In this document: positions 45,683 through 57,085 of the stretch, piece by piece
How the letters are laid out: every line of letters starts with the position of its first letter
Numbering within the stretch: the first letter of the stretch is position 1
From: Mesodorylaimus sp. YZB2_4
Taxonomy: Eukaryota > Nematoda > Enoplea > Dorylaimida > Dorylaimidae
Assembly: GCA_030248295.1 (NCBI GenBank)
Contig: JASANH010000959.1
Location: forward strand, 1-64,000
Direction of reading: 5' to 3'
Length of the DNA: 64,000 bases
Notes under the pieces: generated by a model
What the model saw: the letters and a program-made list of their open reading frames with translations, nothing else
Told to the model about the DNA's origin: nothing
Database searches by the model: none
Position numbers and translations under genes: made by a program

Positions 45683-48024
45683 GAGGCACTGTCTGTAAGA
45701 ATCGACTCCGAATCGGCCAACCTTGAAAAATGACCCCCATGTATTATTACATATCTCGAAAGTAGATGCCATAGGGACCACGAAAACGATAATCATTGCA
45801 CGGCAAGGTCACTATTCATGGAACAGGACCCGTTCAAAAATTTTTGGTGTCCAAAAAATATGGGTTTCGAAAAAACCCTTATAGCTCGACTAATATGCAG
45901 TTGAAAAGATTCGGGCGCAGCTCGTGAAAAAGAGCACCTTTTTCTCTACAAACCCATGATATCTTGCATGAAACAGCCTCTTTCTATAATTGACAAAATT
46001 GGATCAAACACAAAATTTCATGCAAGAGTTTTCACTAAAATTCATCTAATTCATGCATTTGTGCGAAAAAGCACTTTATTTTGATGAGATATATGTAAAA
46101 AGAGATGGGCTTTCAAATGAGACCATCCGCGTCAAAAAAAAGTGGATCGCAGATTGTCACGACCCGTCCAAACACAAAAACCACCTACCCGGCGCGCAAA
46201 TTTCGAAATTCCCGCACTTTTTTCGGTCGTCTGCTGTGAGCGCCGGCGGCTGCTCCTAAAATTATCTCTGCTTAGCGATTTTGATCGTTTTGTTTTTCTT
46301 GATTAGGAGTGTATAATCAATACTTTCGTGTGCAGAAAGTTTGTGTTGTTAAGGTGCATTGTAATGTAATAATTAGAAGGCACCTTAACAACACAAACTT
46401 TCTGTACACGAAAGGTTATCGTCGGATTTGCGAATGGTGGTGTTATTGCCGTTGCCATCGCCTTATCTCGACAATACATATTGCTGATGGTGAGTTCATC
46501 GATAAAAGTCCTTATGTACTGACCCTCTGCGTTTTAGGGCTGCAGGATGCGCAAGAAACAGCACCTGTGCTGTAGTAAAACGGATTCCAGTTCACTTAGA
46601 CGGTTTTCAGCCATCAAGACCAGACCTTCAAGCGAAAAGAGCTCAATCTTAATCATCATTTGGCCTATTACCATATCGACTCTGTCCTCAATCGATGAAA
46701 ATATGCCCGCTAATGTCTTCGATCAATGCAAAACGAACTTTCGGTTAAATTTGATCTCTGGGTTTTAATGTCTTTGTTGAACCGCGCTATTATTTATTCA
46801 ATGTATTGGATTAATGCCATTTCTTGTGTCATCTTACGTTCAATCATCTGAAACACGAAACAATACAAATAGAATACTGGGCTGGCACGACACGAAATTT
46901 ACAATAGCGATATGCTATGACGCCTGACAAAGTCTAGCATACCATACCATAGATAATTCTACTGCTACCTTCAAAAGCCCCATGAACCCTACAGCAAGAT
47001 GTCTTAGAACGCAGAACAAAATAATGAAAATGGTAATCACTAATTTGGCACACGGCTACCACTTTGCTGTGAGTAGATGAGAGAACATATTCGGCATTGC
47101 TGGGGAAACACATTCTTGTCAATAATAAAATGGCCGCCAAATTAATCCGCATGCTGGAATGAAATTCAGAAGACCGTTCCAATTTGACTCGGCAGCTCCA
47201 TGAAACAAAAAAAATTTCTTTGTCTTGAACTTCGAACCCATCTAGCAAATTTTGTCCATAAGCCGAGGATCGATGCATAAAATAAACAATTACCTTCCGA
47301 AATCTGCATTTTTTGTGGAAATTTTAGTATGATGTAGACAATATGGGAGGAGCAAATATTTTCAACAAACGAAAATATCGAAAAGCACACATAATTAATC
47401 CAAATAAAACTATTGCATATTTTTAGCAAGGATATTTGAGGAGCGGCCGCCGGCGCTCACAGCAGACAGCCGAACAAAAAGTGCGGGAAGGTTGAATTTT
47501 GCGCGCCGATTAGGTGGTTTTTGTGTTCGGGCGGGTCGTGACAATGTCCGATCCACTTATTTTTGACGCGGATGGTCTCATTTGAAAGCCTATCTCTTTT
47601 TACATATAAATTATGAAAATAAAGTGCTTTTTCGCTCAAATGCATGAATGAGATGAATTTTAGTGAAATCTCTTGCATGAACTTTAGTGTTTGAGATAAT
47701 TTTGTCAATTATAGAAAGAGGCTGTTTCATGCAAGATATCATGGGTTTGTAGAGAAAAAGGTGCTCTTTTTCATGAGCTGCGCCCGAATCTTTTCAACTG
47801 CATATTAGTCGAGCTATAAGGGTTTTTTCGAAACCCATATTTTTTAAACACCAAAAATTTTTGAACGGGTCCTGTTCCATGAATAGTGACCTTGCCGTGC
47901 AATGATTATCGTTTTCGTGGTCCCCATGGCATCTACTTTCGAGATATGTAATAATATAGAGAGGTCATTTTTGAAGGTTGGCCATTTTTTGGTCGAATTA
48001 GTCGATTCTTACAGACAGTGCCTC
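45683..48024. mobile_element. element X: TTAA-flanked DNA transposon with ~575-bp terminal inverted repeats
   Basis: 45683-46255 and 47455-48024 are inverted copies starting gaggcactgtctgtaagaat. Each end is flanked by TTAA (45679-45682 and 48025-48028). The interior (46256-47454) has no recognisable transposase; its longest frame (minus, 46934-47278) is unplaced. Parts recur at 43953-44516 and 49294-49535. The TTAA target suggests a piggyBac-type mobilising enzyme, though the first bases are not the usual CCC. It lies between the two blocks of the Harbinger-like transposase, probably in an intron. Confidence 0.75.
46324..46413. repeat. 34-bp-arm palindrome inside element X
   Basis: Arms 46324-46357 and 46380-46413 are inverted copies with one mismatch, separated by 22 bp. 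The related copy at 44096-44160 has only the left arm. Confidence 0.92.
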
Positions 48025-48097
48025 TTAAATTGACATAAACTACTGGGTGTATGGAACAGATACTGTGATTATGGAATAACTGTACGTATAGAGAGCT

Positions 48098-48236
48098 TAC
48101 AGCCGAAAATGGATGGGCCTTTCCAAACGTAGCTCATTGACAAAACGATGATATTCACCAAACTCTTTCCGTCGACGCAAGATTGGATGAACCCAAAATT
48201 TGCGGCGCTGTTGATGCAACAAAACGGTCCCACACA
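48098..48236 (-). pseudogene. PIF/Harbinger-like transposase N-terminal block
   Basis: The minus strand reads RRKFWVHPILRRRKEFGEYH then RFVNELRLERPIHFR. The W-V-H-P-I...R...GE-[FY]-H.L..ELR signature is the start of many animal Harbinger transposases. A donor-like ctgtaag follows at about 48103-48097. The next block of the protein is at 45294-45503, so about 2.6 kb including element X separates them. Upstream of this block the sequence dissolves into low-complexity A-rich DNA. Confidence 0.75.
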
Positions 48237-48240
48237 ATAA

Positions 48241-48337
48241 TAAAAAAAAGAAAAAAAAAAAAAAAAAAAAATTCTCCGCCGCCGTCCCCCAACAAAAACA
48301 AAAAAAAAAAAAAAAAAAAAAAAACAACACAACAATA

Positions 48338-48376
<39 letters not shown>

Positions 48377-48640
48377 AAAAAAACAATAACATAACAACAA
48401 AAAAAACAATAAGAAAAAATAACCACGTGCCCGGACCAACAAAAAACAAAGAGCACGCGCCGGCGGGGGGAGGAAAAAAAAAAAAACCAACCCCGACCAG
48501 GGGGAGGCAAAGAGAGAGACACACACGGAGGACAAGAGAAAAAGAGAAGGGAGCGGCGGCCGCCCGCCACACACGCGGAGGAAGGAAGGGGCGGGGGGCG
48601 AAAGAGGGAGGAGCCGCACCCCCCACCACTCAATGTGAAT
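48241..48640. repeat. low-complexity A-rich then purine/GC-rich stretch, possible assembly artefact
   Basis: 48241-48420 is almost entirely A with scattered C, T and aat. 48421-48630 is purine-rich with strong G and C runs (ggcgggggg, gcggcggccgcccgcc, ggcggggggcg), unlike anything else in the window. Long minus-strand frames across it are only poly-phenylalanine. It resembles unpolished or gap-filled assembly sequence. Confidence 0.7.
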
Positions 48641-49293
48641 ACTACCTCGGATGGTCGGCTCGGTCGGATGGTGCGTCTCCAATGTGAATTCGCCTTTATT
48701 CCCTAACTTCACACCTTCCGCTCATATCGCATTGATTGTTTAGGCAACGATCACTTTTCCAGCCAAGACGAGCACACGATTTGCATAGAAAATGTGGCAC
48801 TCTTTTACTTACGAAAATGTGAGCTTTCTCGTTCCTTCCCCCGAAAAATTTTCATTTCCTAAAACGAAAAAAACAACATCAACGTACAGCTAGAGTTAAA
48901 AAAAATTAATGGGGTTTTAAATATGATAGATACCAGAGACTTTGAAAACCTAATGATAATTTTCTATGCCAGTTCCCTCTTGAGGCAAAATATTTTTGAG
49001 ACTCCTCTTATGACACGAACAAAACGTCAAAATTTTAAATTTTTCTTTCGGATTATCTGAAACACTGAATTGAGGAAACCAAAAATCTAGAAAAAGGATC
49101 TTACCTGAATCTATTCGCCATCTTAACGAGCGAAATAAATAAATAAAAAATGAGTCTGTTCCGATTAAAAAAAACTTTTGGAAGGCTATTATCCACTCCA
49201 CTCCACTCGCCATTCGCCTAAGCGACGGGGGGGCCGCGCACACTTGCCAGGTGTGACGGAGAGCTAGTCCAGAATAACTGTCGTAAGCAAATA
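48641..49293. other. no gene recognised
   Basis: AT-rich, with short frames only. Confidence 0.45.
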
Positions 49294-49535
49294 AACGGCG
49301 CGAAATTCAACTGGATACTGTGGCTTGAACTGGCCTATTTGGTCTCCTAGGGTTTTAATGTCTTTGTTGAACCGCGCTATTATATATTTAATGTATCGGA
49401 TTAATGCCATTTCTTGTGCCATTTCTTGTGTTCATGTGTTGAATCATCTGAAACACAAAACAATACAAATAGAATACTGGGCTGGCACAACACGAAATCT
49501 ACAATAGCGATATTCTTTGACGCCTGACAAAGTCT
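49294..49535 (+). repeat. element X, partial copy 3
   Basis: From gggttttaatgtctttg onward it matches 46757-46945 of element X (caatacaaatagaatactg, gacgcctgacaaagtctag). Confidence 0.75.
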
Positions 49536-49554
49536 AGTACAGTATCCTGGACAA

Positions 49555-50560
49555 TTGGTTCATGGTTTACCACACCATGTGAACCATTTCGTAAGTTAGA
49601 CTATGTCTTCTTTTCACATGCGGGAGCGTATATCTGCGTTATAGTCATGATCTGGTACAGCATGATGTCGAAGTCTTCCAGAGCACTCTATATGCTCTTG
49701 TCAATCGGCCTACCTTCAGCATGTCGGGTCTTAGAGCGCTCTCTGGTCTTTGTCTGAAGGCTCTCTGGGGGGGGGGGGGGGTGGGGGGTAATCGAACATA
49801 TTTATTCAAGATTTCACTTTCAGGCCACAAAATTGCTGGGAAATTTACGGTAGTTGGGTCTATAACCGTTGAAGCTCCATCTGTAGTTACAACAATTCGC
49901 TTTAGGGGAGCTCAGTTTCTGTTTGTGATTAGTCACATAACAGAACTTCATGTTAAAATGGACAGCACTTTGGAGCTCACTGCCAGCATAAACGTTAGCA
50001 ATACCACAGTTAGTTCTCTTTATTGTTAAAAGAGCTCATAAACTTGGTTTCTGCTTTCGAAGTTAGTATACACCTGCACGAAGTCGAATCGTCGGTGGGC
50101 TTTTCGCTAGAAGCAAACTATGAATTACCTGCAGTTGATTCTGCTCATTTGTATGGCGTTAGTCATGCTAGGTGCGTTTCATATCTGCACTCTCCTGCAT
50201 CAGAATGCGTGTAAGGGCCCAAAAACCAACTTCATCCCGAGAGCTAACCTATTTGAGCGGGTTAGGATTTGATTGTCGTTTGAGACCAAGCCAACTGGTA
50301 CAGTTCTGATTGGGTCGGGCTCTGGTTTAAGCGTCCATCCGTTTATTCGCTCAAGACAAAAAAAGGTTTTTTGATGATATTGCTTCGAAGATGCGACTTC
50401 TTGGCACGGATGCGTGTTTTCTGTGCTTAACTTCACAAGATTCGGTTGGTTTTGAATTGAATTTGAGCTATCTTCAGTTGTTAGAATTATGTAGATCGGC
50501 TCCTTGAGTAGCAAGCTAATTGCTCATCCTGGATTTTTTATAGTGACAGTGAGCCCATTG
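49555..50560 (+). repeat. family R, copy III
   Basis: Parallel to copy II. Its G tract (49767-49781, then gtgggggg) is at the same place as the C tract of copy I. A frame of 102 codons (49721-50029) crosses the tract and is not conserved in the other copies. Confidence 0.75.
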
Positions 50561-50745
50561 CTTTGCATTTCTTTTGTTAAGTTCGACTTTAACGGTTGGC
50601 AAGATTCCCTTCTGAGCTGTTTAAATTCAATTGCAAAAGTTTGGTATCTTAATGACAAAAATTTGGTGATTGATGGTTTTGAAGAAAATGTAAGGATTTG
50701 GCTCACCAAGCGTTCATTTTTAGATACAAAGACTATTTGCCAGAA

Positions 50746-50885
50746 AAACTGAATCATTCAGTTCAATTAAATTCAGTTAATTCAGTTCAGGTAATTCATG
50801 TAGTTCACTTAAATTCAATTAAACTGAATCTTTTGAGACCCGGTCAACTGTAACTGAAACTGAATCTACCCAGAGATTTAGTTGA
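50746..50885. repeat. cryptic simple repeat of aattcagtt / aactgaat words
   Basis: Words such as attcagttcaattaaatt, aattcagttaattcagttc and aactgaatc alternate for about 140 bp between copies III and IV of family R. Confidence 0.7.
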
Positions 50886-50929
50886 CTCAACTAAACCTGA
50901 AACTATGTATTTTGTACCGAAACTGTATC

Positions 50930-51830
50930 AACGCTAGTGCAGACTTTACAGGCGCTGCCCGTGTCTGTCTCTGAAAGCTGTGCGGGGGCAAATTGAAAAT
51001 GGGTTTTTGCGTCAGACTGTCTCGTTGAAATGGAAACCATTTTCGACGCCCACTGCCAGCATATAAACTTAATCAATGGCAAGCATTGGTTCCCCTTATT
51101 GCTGCGAAAAGAGCTGAGCACTTTGGTTTTTTCTTCACAGCTGTAGAAACAAGTTTTCAAGTCGTGAGTGGTATGTTCGTCGCAAACAAACTATTAAGTG
51201 GCTGATATTAATTGTACTCATTTCGATGGCATTAGTCATGCCGCGAGTGCTGTCCTTACTTGCACTCTCCTGGGCCAAGATGTCCAAAAGCCAACTTCAA
51301 CCCGAGCACAGACTTGACTGATTTGGAACTTGATCGTCTCTATGAACAAATCTAATTCCTCAGCTCGCACTTGGTATCGGTGTGCATCGCGCTATAGTAT
51401 GAACATTCAATTCGCAGGTGGAGAGCCTAAAGTCAAAACAGCTTTTTGCAAGTGCTACATTTGAAGATGCTTCCTAGACTAATAAAAACAAATCCGGTGT
51501 GGCACTGTCGCAATACAGTATGCCCCCTTTGGCAAGGGCGCGTTTTCTGTGTAGCTTAGTGAAATTTGATTTGCCTTTAGTTGAATTTTACCTGTGCTTT
51601 CAGTTGTCGGAATTATGTAGATCAGCTGGTTGGTTGAGCTGCAAACCCATTGCACATCCTGGATTTTTCAGGGTCATGGTGTGCGTAACTTTTTTACTTT
51701 TTCAGGCTCAAACTATTGCGAAGCATGTTACTTTGCGCCAAGGAGACTCGCTTACACTGCAGCAGATAAAGAAGTTGGCTCCACTCAAAACAACTTTGCA
51801 TAAATCAATGATTTTCTAGCTGATGAAAAA
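50930..51830 (+). repeat. family R, copy IV (most diverged)
   Basis: Shares landmarks with copies I-III in order: gcccactgccagcat, agagctgagcac/agagctcataaac, gcattagtcatgc, cactctcctg, cagttgtcggaattatgtag and catcctggatttttc. Many indels and substitutions. Confidence 0.7.
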
Positions 51831-52309
51831 ATGAAAAAATTTCCGCTGCTATTTTTCTTGGAATAGTCAGATTGGGCTTTTGACTTTATTGTTTAAAACG
51901 TATCGTGCAAAAACATGGGCGACTCTGATCTGGCGTGCTCATAGATTCGTATTTTGGACCATCGCTCACTGCGGTCAGACCTATAGTAGCGCAGGGTGGG
52001 GGAGGTAATAACCTGGATGAATCTGACGATGAGTATGATGTGATGTAGTCCCCATGGCATACCCCGTTTACTCACATCCATATCCCCTTCTATGCAGTGA
52101 TTTTCAGCTAAACTTGAATTGCACGTACTTCCCGCCTTTTTGCCAATGATGCGCAGGATACGTAACGGAATTTTTGGTTTTTTGCATTCACGTCTTAACA
52201 CATGCTTGCATCCAATAAAAAAAGGGATGTATAGCCAAAATTTTTAGTTCGCAGCACTGAAAATGAATGGGGAAAGGAAAAAATTACTTGACAACCGACA
52301 GCAACTTAT
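51831..52309. other. no gene recognised
   Basis: No recognisable feature. Confidence 0.45.
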
Positions 52310-52540
52310 TTTACTGACGACAAGTTGAGTCCTGCAAGTGAAATTATTCATCTTGGACGCTTCCAGACTACTCGGCGCTGCTTCTCTCCTGTTTCTTGTA
52401 ACTTACGGCGTTCGTCGCACTTTAGGCGTTCGGATGCCTCATTTCACAGCCGGAGTGGTTCTACATGTTTTGATTCAGTTCCGGTTTCTGTGTCTAGATT
52501 TGGTTCGGTTTCGGTTCTAAACCTTTCGGTACGGCTCACT
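52310..52540 (+). repeat. family F, diverged fragment
   Basis: The words ttcacagccggagtggttctac and ttcggtttcggttctaaacc resemble 55355-55450 of family F. A further rearranged piece is at 54660-55075, on the other side of the pogo-like element. Confidence 0.45.
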
Positions 52541-52770
52541 GGTATGGTAGGCATAGGTACCATTTGTATGGTAGGAACTCTTTTTTATTCGATGCTTACC
52601 ATACTTTCTAAGCGGCAACGTTGCGATTTTTCTGCGAAAAAAATAATGATATTTCACGCGGTAACAATATCTTTTGAGAACCCGATAACGATTAACGATA
52701 CCGATATATTTTAGGATACCGTTAACGAAGGATAACAATAACGACACCGATCTCCTGCAACGATACAGTA

Positions 52771-54656
52771 CAGTCGACCTCAGATAATTGCACCGCAGAT
52801 AATTGCAAAGTCTGGATAATTGCAACAAGTTCTCATTCCTTGATTGTTTATCCCATGTTTTTCTCGTATGGCAACCTCGGATAATTGCAACATCGCTTTC
52901 GCAACGCTTTTTTACACCCCAAGGCGCATTTTAATACGCATAGTTGCAATTTCTCTCTTACAATAGACGGTTGATTAGCCGTCGTCAACAAATTCGGTTA
53001 GTTGTCTGCAATATGCTGCTATTTACGAAATCGAGGAATACACCAGCCCCTGGACGGGAAGAAAATGTGACAATATCCGGACTGTTCTTAAACCCAAGTA
53101 CACTCTAAAATCGCAAAAACTGTATTTTTGGGGGTTTTTCTCGCTAAATCATACCGTTTTCGAGTATTCCCAGCCATTTAAAAGAAGCAACGCGTTTTCA
53201 ACCAGTTTTTGTAATTATACAAGGTAATAGACATGCGTCGCGTAATTTCTGGTGCCAGAAATTACCTCAGGCTGGGTCGTTTTCAGCCAATCACAAATGG
53301 CATAAGATTCAAACGGTGACAGAGAAGGTGCGCGCTGGGGTTACTGTAACCGCTCACCTGAGCAATGCCAAAAGTCAGAAAACTGTCTCATACGGGGCGA
53401 TTGCTAGTTTCTTTTATAATAATGTTGGTTCTATTTATTTTTCGTAATTTATCGTCGAGACTTTTCTATTTTCAAATTATATGCACGAATACGGACTGCA
53501 CGTCTTTATGTCCTCACGACGAGGAACCCAGCGCAAACAATAGAACAGTGATTTTTGAAATTATTGGAGAAAGAATATAACAAAATATATCAATAATTAA
53601 CGAAAAGGAATTCATGCTTGTGGAACAAAAAAAGAATTATTTCAGAAGTCAAAAAGAACTGAGCTTGGTAGGCTTCGAACCGACGTGCACAGCGGCTGGA
53701 TTGCCGACATTGTGCGTCAAGAGTCCTCCTCCTGCGCCACAGAGACCTTACACTCCGGGCAGAAGTCAGAAGAGAAGCGGTTTTGACCCCTTTCAGGCCT
53801 TCCCTGTCTAATCGGAAGAGACTTTCTCAGAGCGGAAACGGTGGATAAATTTGCAACGCAATCTTTCTTTTGGAGACAGCATGGACGAATTGACTCAAAT
53901 GACAGAATTGTCCAGCCTTATCTGCGCTATATGTAGTTTGCACATGATGGACCATCTTTCGCCAAACAGTGGGGATGGGTAGAGAGTGACCAAGAGACCT
54001 CATCCTAAATCCGAGTGGACAATGGGTCAGTGTCAAAGTTTGTTGCCTCAGACAGGTTTCCTGTTCTCTACCGAACTATTCTTGCCAAGTTTCACGCCTT
54101 TCCGCCAACCCTAGGTGCATGCTTGCCTCCAAGAATGAGGATTCTTGCGGGGTGTCCTTATAACATAATCGGCGTGCGTTTTGTTCCATCGAAAGCCATT
54201 TTCTTCCAGTTTTAGTTTCTGCGCTCTTTGCTCCGGTATTTATTGGTTTCCCTGTGGGAGGGCGAGCGCTGAGTTGGGTTTGAAGAAGGCCCGAGCAGTG
54301 CGGTCAAGATTTAACTAGTGTTTCCTGCATAGGGCAGATTCGAGTGAAACTAGTACACGGCGAATAGCAGGAACAAGATGCGAGAATGAAACCACTGTTC
54401 TCGCAGCGTTTACCAGGATCACAGTGGTGCAGCCGTACACGATTAGTGACTAATAACAAAATGTTGTTTCCCTCAAAAAAAGCTTTTTGGAAAGCACTAA
54501 TAAAGATTGATAGCGACTTATGCGCGCAAAGCATAGAAAACTTCGCGTAATTGCAACTTTTTTCCAAACTCACTCTGAACTTCGCGTAATTGCAACTTCG
54601 GCTAATTGCAACTTTTGCTGGCGTCCCGAGCGGTTGCAATTATCCGAGGTCGACTG
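52771..54656. mobile_element. pogo/Tigger-like DNA transposon, non-autonomous or decayed
   Basis: The left end reads cagtcgacctcagataattg, and the right end, reverse-complemented, reads cagtcgacctcggataattg. Both are flanked by TA (52769-52770 and 54657-54658). Subterminal copies of (g)ataattgcaa(c) occur at least four times on the left (52782-52890) and four times on the right (54545-54645). TA target and this type of terminus fit the pogo/Tigger branch of Tc1/mariner. No transposase with a CENP-B or DDE domain is visible. The interior carries a tRNA-like insertion at 53665-53790. Confidence 0.75.
53665..53790 (-). repeat. tRNA-like sequence (SINE or decayed tRNA) inside the pogo-like element
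   Basis: On the minus strand an A-box-like ctctgtggcgcaggagg and a B-box-like gtcggttcgaagcc lie about 55 bp apart, and the intervening region is long as in class II tRNAs. No matching tail or second copy was found, so it could be an old tRNA pseudogene. Confidence 0.45.
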
Positions 54657-55079
54657 TATATACGTTTATTATGATATCGCACTGTTTTTTGCATCTGACA
54701 ATAACAGAAACGTCTTCGCCACTCTCAGATATTCTTCTTACAGAAGACGGCATCTCCACTTTTTTCCACTCATAATGGACCCGCGATCAGCAAGAATTTT
54801 CAAGGCCAAGGAAAAAATTGCTAAAAAGGGACTGATATGGCAGGAATCGCCAAATATTTCCGAGCCAGGCTGAAAAGTCAGCTGCTGCTCTCCTTATTGA
54901 CGCCAAAACACCAGCAAGAACTTTGCTGATTTTAAAACGTGTTCTGAATGCCCAATACTGAAGTTATTCAACTTTAAACATCACCTGTGATACTTCACCT
55001 CCGCGAGGCATGCTGCACAGCGATTCACCATCTTAGAAAATGAAAGAAAGCCACATTTTAAGCCTAATCATGATAGATA

Positions 55080-55960
55080 AAGGGTAAATGCAGTTAATCA
55101 CTGCGGGGGACAATCTGGATGATACAAGTAAGGATTTGGGCTGTATGGCAGTCATGGTCGATTAATCTGTAAGCCGCACACCACACAGGAAGCGAGGGTG
55201 GCCGAGAGGGCGGGGAGACAGGCCGGGGCGAGGTGATCTACGTATAGACCATTTCACAATACCAAAAAATATAAATGGCTATTGCTGTCCTGTTGCGCGT
55301 GTTTCAGTTCATTTTACCGCAGGACAACGAGGAGAAGGGTACAGAAAGCTATGCGACTCACGGCCGGATCGGTTCTACGTACAGTATGTGGTTTCGGTTT
55401 TAGCTGTAGCCAATGGGTTCAGTTCTCGGTTCAAAACCGTTCAGTTCGGTTCAATTTTTCGGTTTGAGAGCACTAGTTTTTCCCATGCAATTCAGCCTCA
55501 ATTTACAATTAGACCATCACCTGTGATACTTTACCTCCAAAAGCATGCTGCATAGCGAGTTTCCATCATAGAAGATGAAAGGCCAAATTTTAAGCTGAAT
55601 CACGACATCGTACTATTTTTTGTGTCAGAAGAACAAAGCATTATATGAAACCTGATCGAAATGCTGGATGCGTTCTCGCGCAAGCGCCCTTAATTCCCAA
55701 CAGGCTGGCGTATGACTCAAGCGAGCCAGTGTTCCGCTGCCTGTGTGCTCCTGCAGGAAAGGCTCTGGGCGTTGGCTCTCACACTAGACCCAATCAAAGT
55801 TATATTGGCCCTGGGCCTATATTAAAAAATTATATCCGTTGCTCCACGATTGCGCAACACCAGCTGCTTGATGTGCCGCGGAACCGAAGCAATTCTGGTT
55901 CAGTGCACCAAACCAAAATTTCGGTTCCACCGCTTGCCGAACCGAACCGATCCACCCGTG
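55080..55960 (+). repeat. family F, copy 1 (partner 63000-63910)
   Basis: Reverse complement of 63000-63910 over its whole length (phrases gatcggttctacgtacagta, atgctggatgcgttctcgcg and accagctgcttgatgtgcc). Both copies begin with ggaagcgagggtggccgaga-like sequence and end in a run of aaccgaaccga words. Confidence 0.85.
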
Positions 55961-56376
55961 AGCCCAATCATAAAAATTGATGGCAACAGGGGCGATGAAT
56001 ATTCTACAAACGCACTTTTTGTCAAGCCTAACTAGCATTTGGAGGTCCCAGTATAGATTTTCAACACATCACATCCACTCTTGGGTCATAAACCGTGTCT
56101 TATTTGGGTCTCATCCAAATGTGCTTGTTATCGATCAATTCTCGACTGAGGAAACACCTCGCGCCGGGTTTTCTGTAACCCACGCACATCAGCTTATCGT
56201 GGTACTCTGTCGCACAGAGATGCGTCCTGTGCGCTGTACATACAAGCCCCCGCCCCCAGACCATTGATACCGATAAGACACGAGACCGCTGTGGTGCAAT
56301 ATTATTGTAGCTATAGTCGTATCTCGGGACAACTTATGTGCTGTGCTGTTGTGTTCCTTGCTTTAAACCAAAACTT

Positions 56377-56449
56377 ATGAAGAGGCGGGCTCGATATTAC
56401 CTTGTCGTTTTGTTCCTTGTTTCAGTAGTTGTCGATACAGTGGAATCTG
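56377..56449 (+). CDS. candidate signal-peptide exon, possibly exon 1 of the lectin-like gene
   Basis: ATG at 56377 opens a frame reading MKRRARYYLVVLFLVSVV, a basic start followed by a hydrophobic core as in a secretory signal peptide. It stops at a strong donor (ctg|gtaagt, 56449/56450) after 24 codons plus one base. The lectin-like exon at 62199 begins with two bases of a split codon, so the phases agree. That would mean an intron of about 5.75 kb containing SINE-1 and other repeats. Phase agreement alone occurs one time in three, and intermediate exons or another partner are possible. Confidence 0.4.
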
Positions 56450-56880
56450 GTAAGTCAACGCCTGGTCTACATTGTAGTAAAAGTGTTTGCTTGAATATCG
56501 TTGTTTGCGGTATAAAAATGTGCTAAGGTAGGCTTCAAGCGAGTTAACTACCTCACGCAAAATGTAAAATTTTGGTGCTAAAATCCAGGATCTTATCTTG
56601 CCTGACCCGAGACCAACTGGACATATATTGATGGCCACTATGTGCAGAACCCTCACTCCACTAGCCTTTTCCTTCCGAGTCGTCCTCAAATGCAAGGACA
56701 TCAACCCCGCAGATAGTCCGAAGTACTTTCTCAAATCAGACACGTTGGTCATTCTTTAACATTGTGAGGGGTTTTTTCGAGGGTCTCTTGTCACGGATGC
56801 CCTTGTATTGTAGGCATCGAATAGAAAATCTTTAATTTTTTTCGATCAGTTACAACAACAAATTACCGCCAATGGCCGGC

Positions 56881-56934
56881 CCACCAGGCCACGAGGCCGG
56901 CTCGATGGTAGGCACCGGCCTTGTGGCCTGGTGG
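56881..56934. repeat. small palindrome formed by the SINE-1 5' end
   Basis: 56881-56900 is the inverse of 56915-56934 (19 of 20 bases), the first bases of the SINE-1 head, separated by 14 bp. Confidence 0.85.
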
Positions 56935-57085
56935 ATTAGGCGTCTGCCTCTCACGCCGGGTGCGCAGTTACGGGCGAGTGTTCGACTCGCGGACCGGTAA
57001 ACCATTTCCTGTAAAATGGGGTTCTTCACCCTCAAGTGCGCACAAGTGTTTGGTGATTTGGTAAAACATGAACATGAACATGAAT
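56913..57085 (+). repeat. SINE-1, full-length copy
   Basis: Head with B-box-like gtgttcgactcgcg (56978-56991), body (aagtgcgcacaagtgtttgg) and a tail of three catgaa units. It differs from the copy at 15783 by scattered substitutions. Confidence 0.85.

Noticed and set aside
48069-48712. Three overlapping minus-strand frames of 178-186 codons
   Set aside because: They are the translation of poly-A as poly-phenylalanine plus the GC-rich block. Only the last ~46 codons (48098-48236) match a protein family and these were annotated separately.
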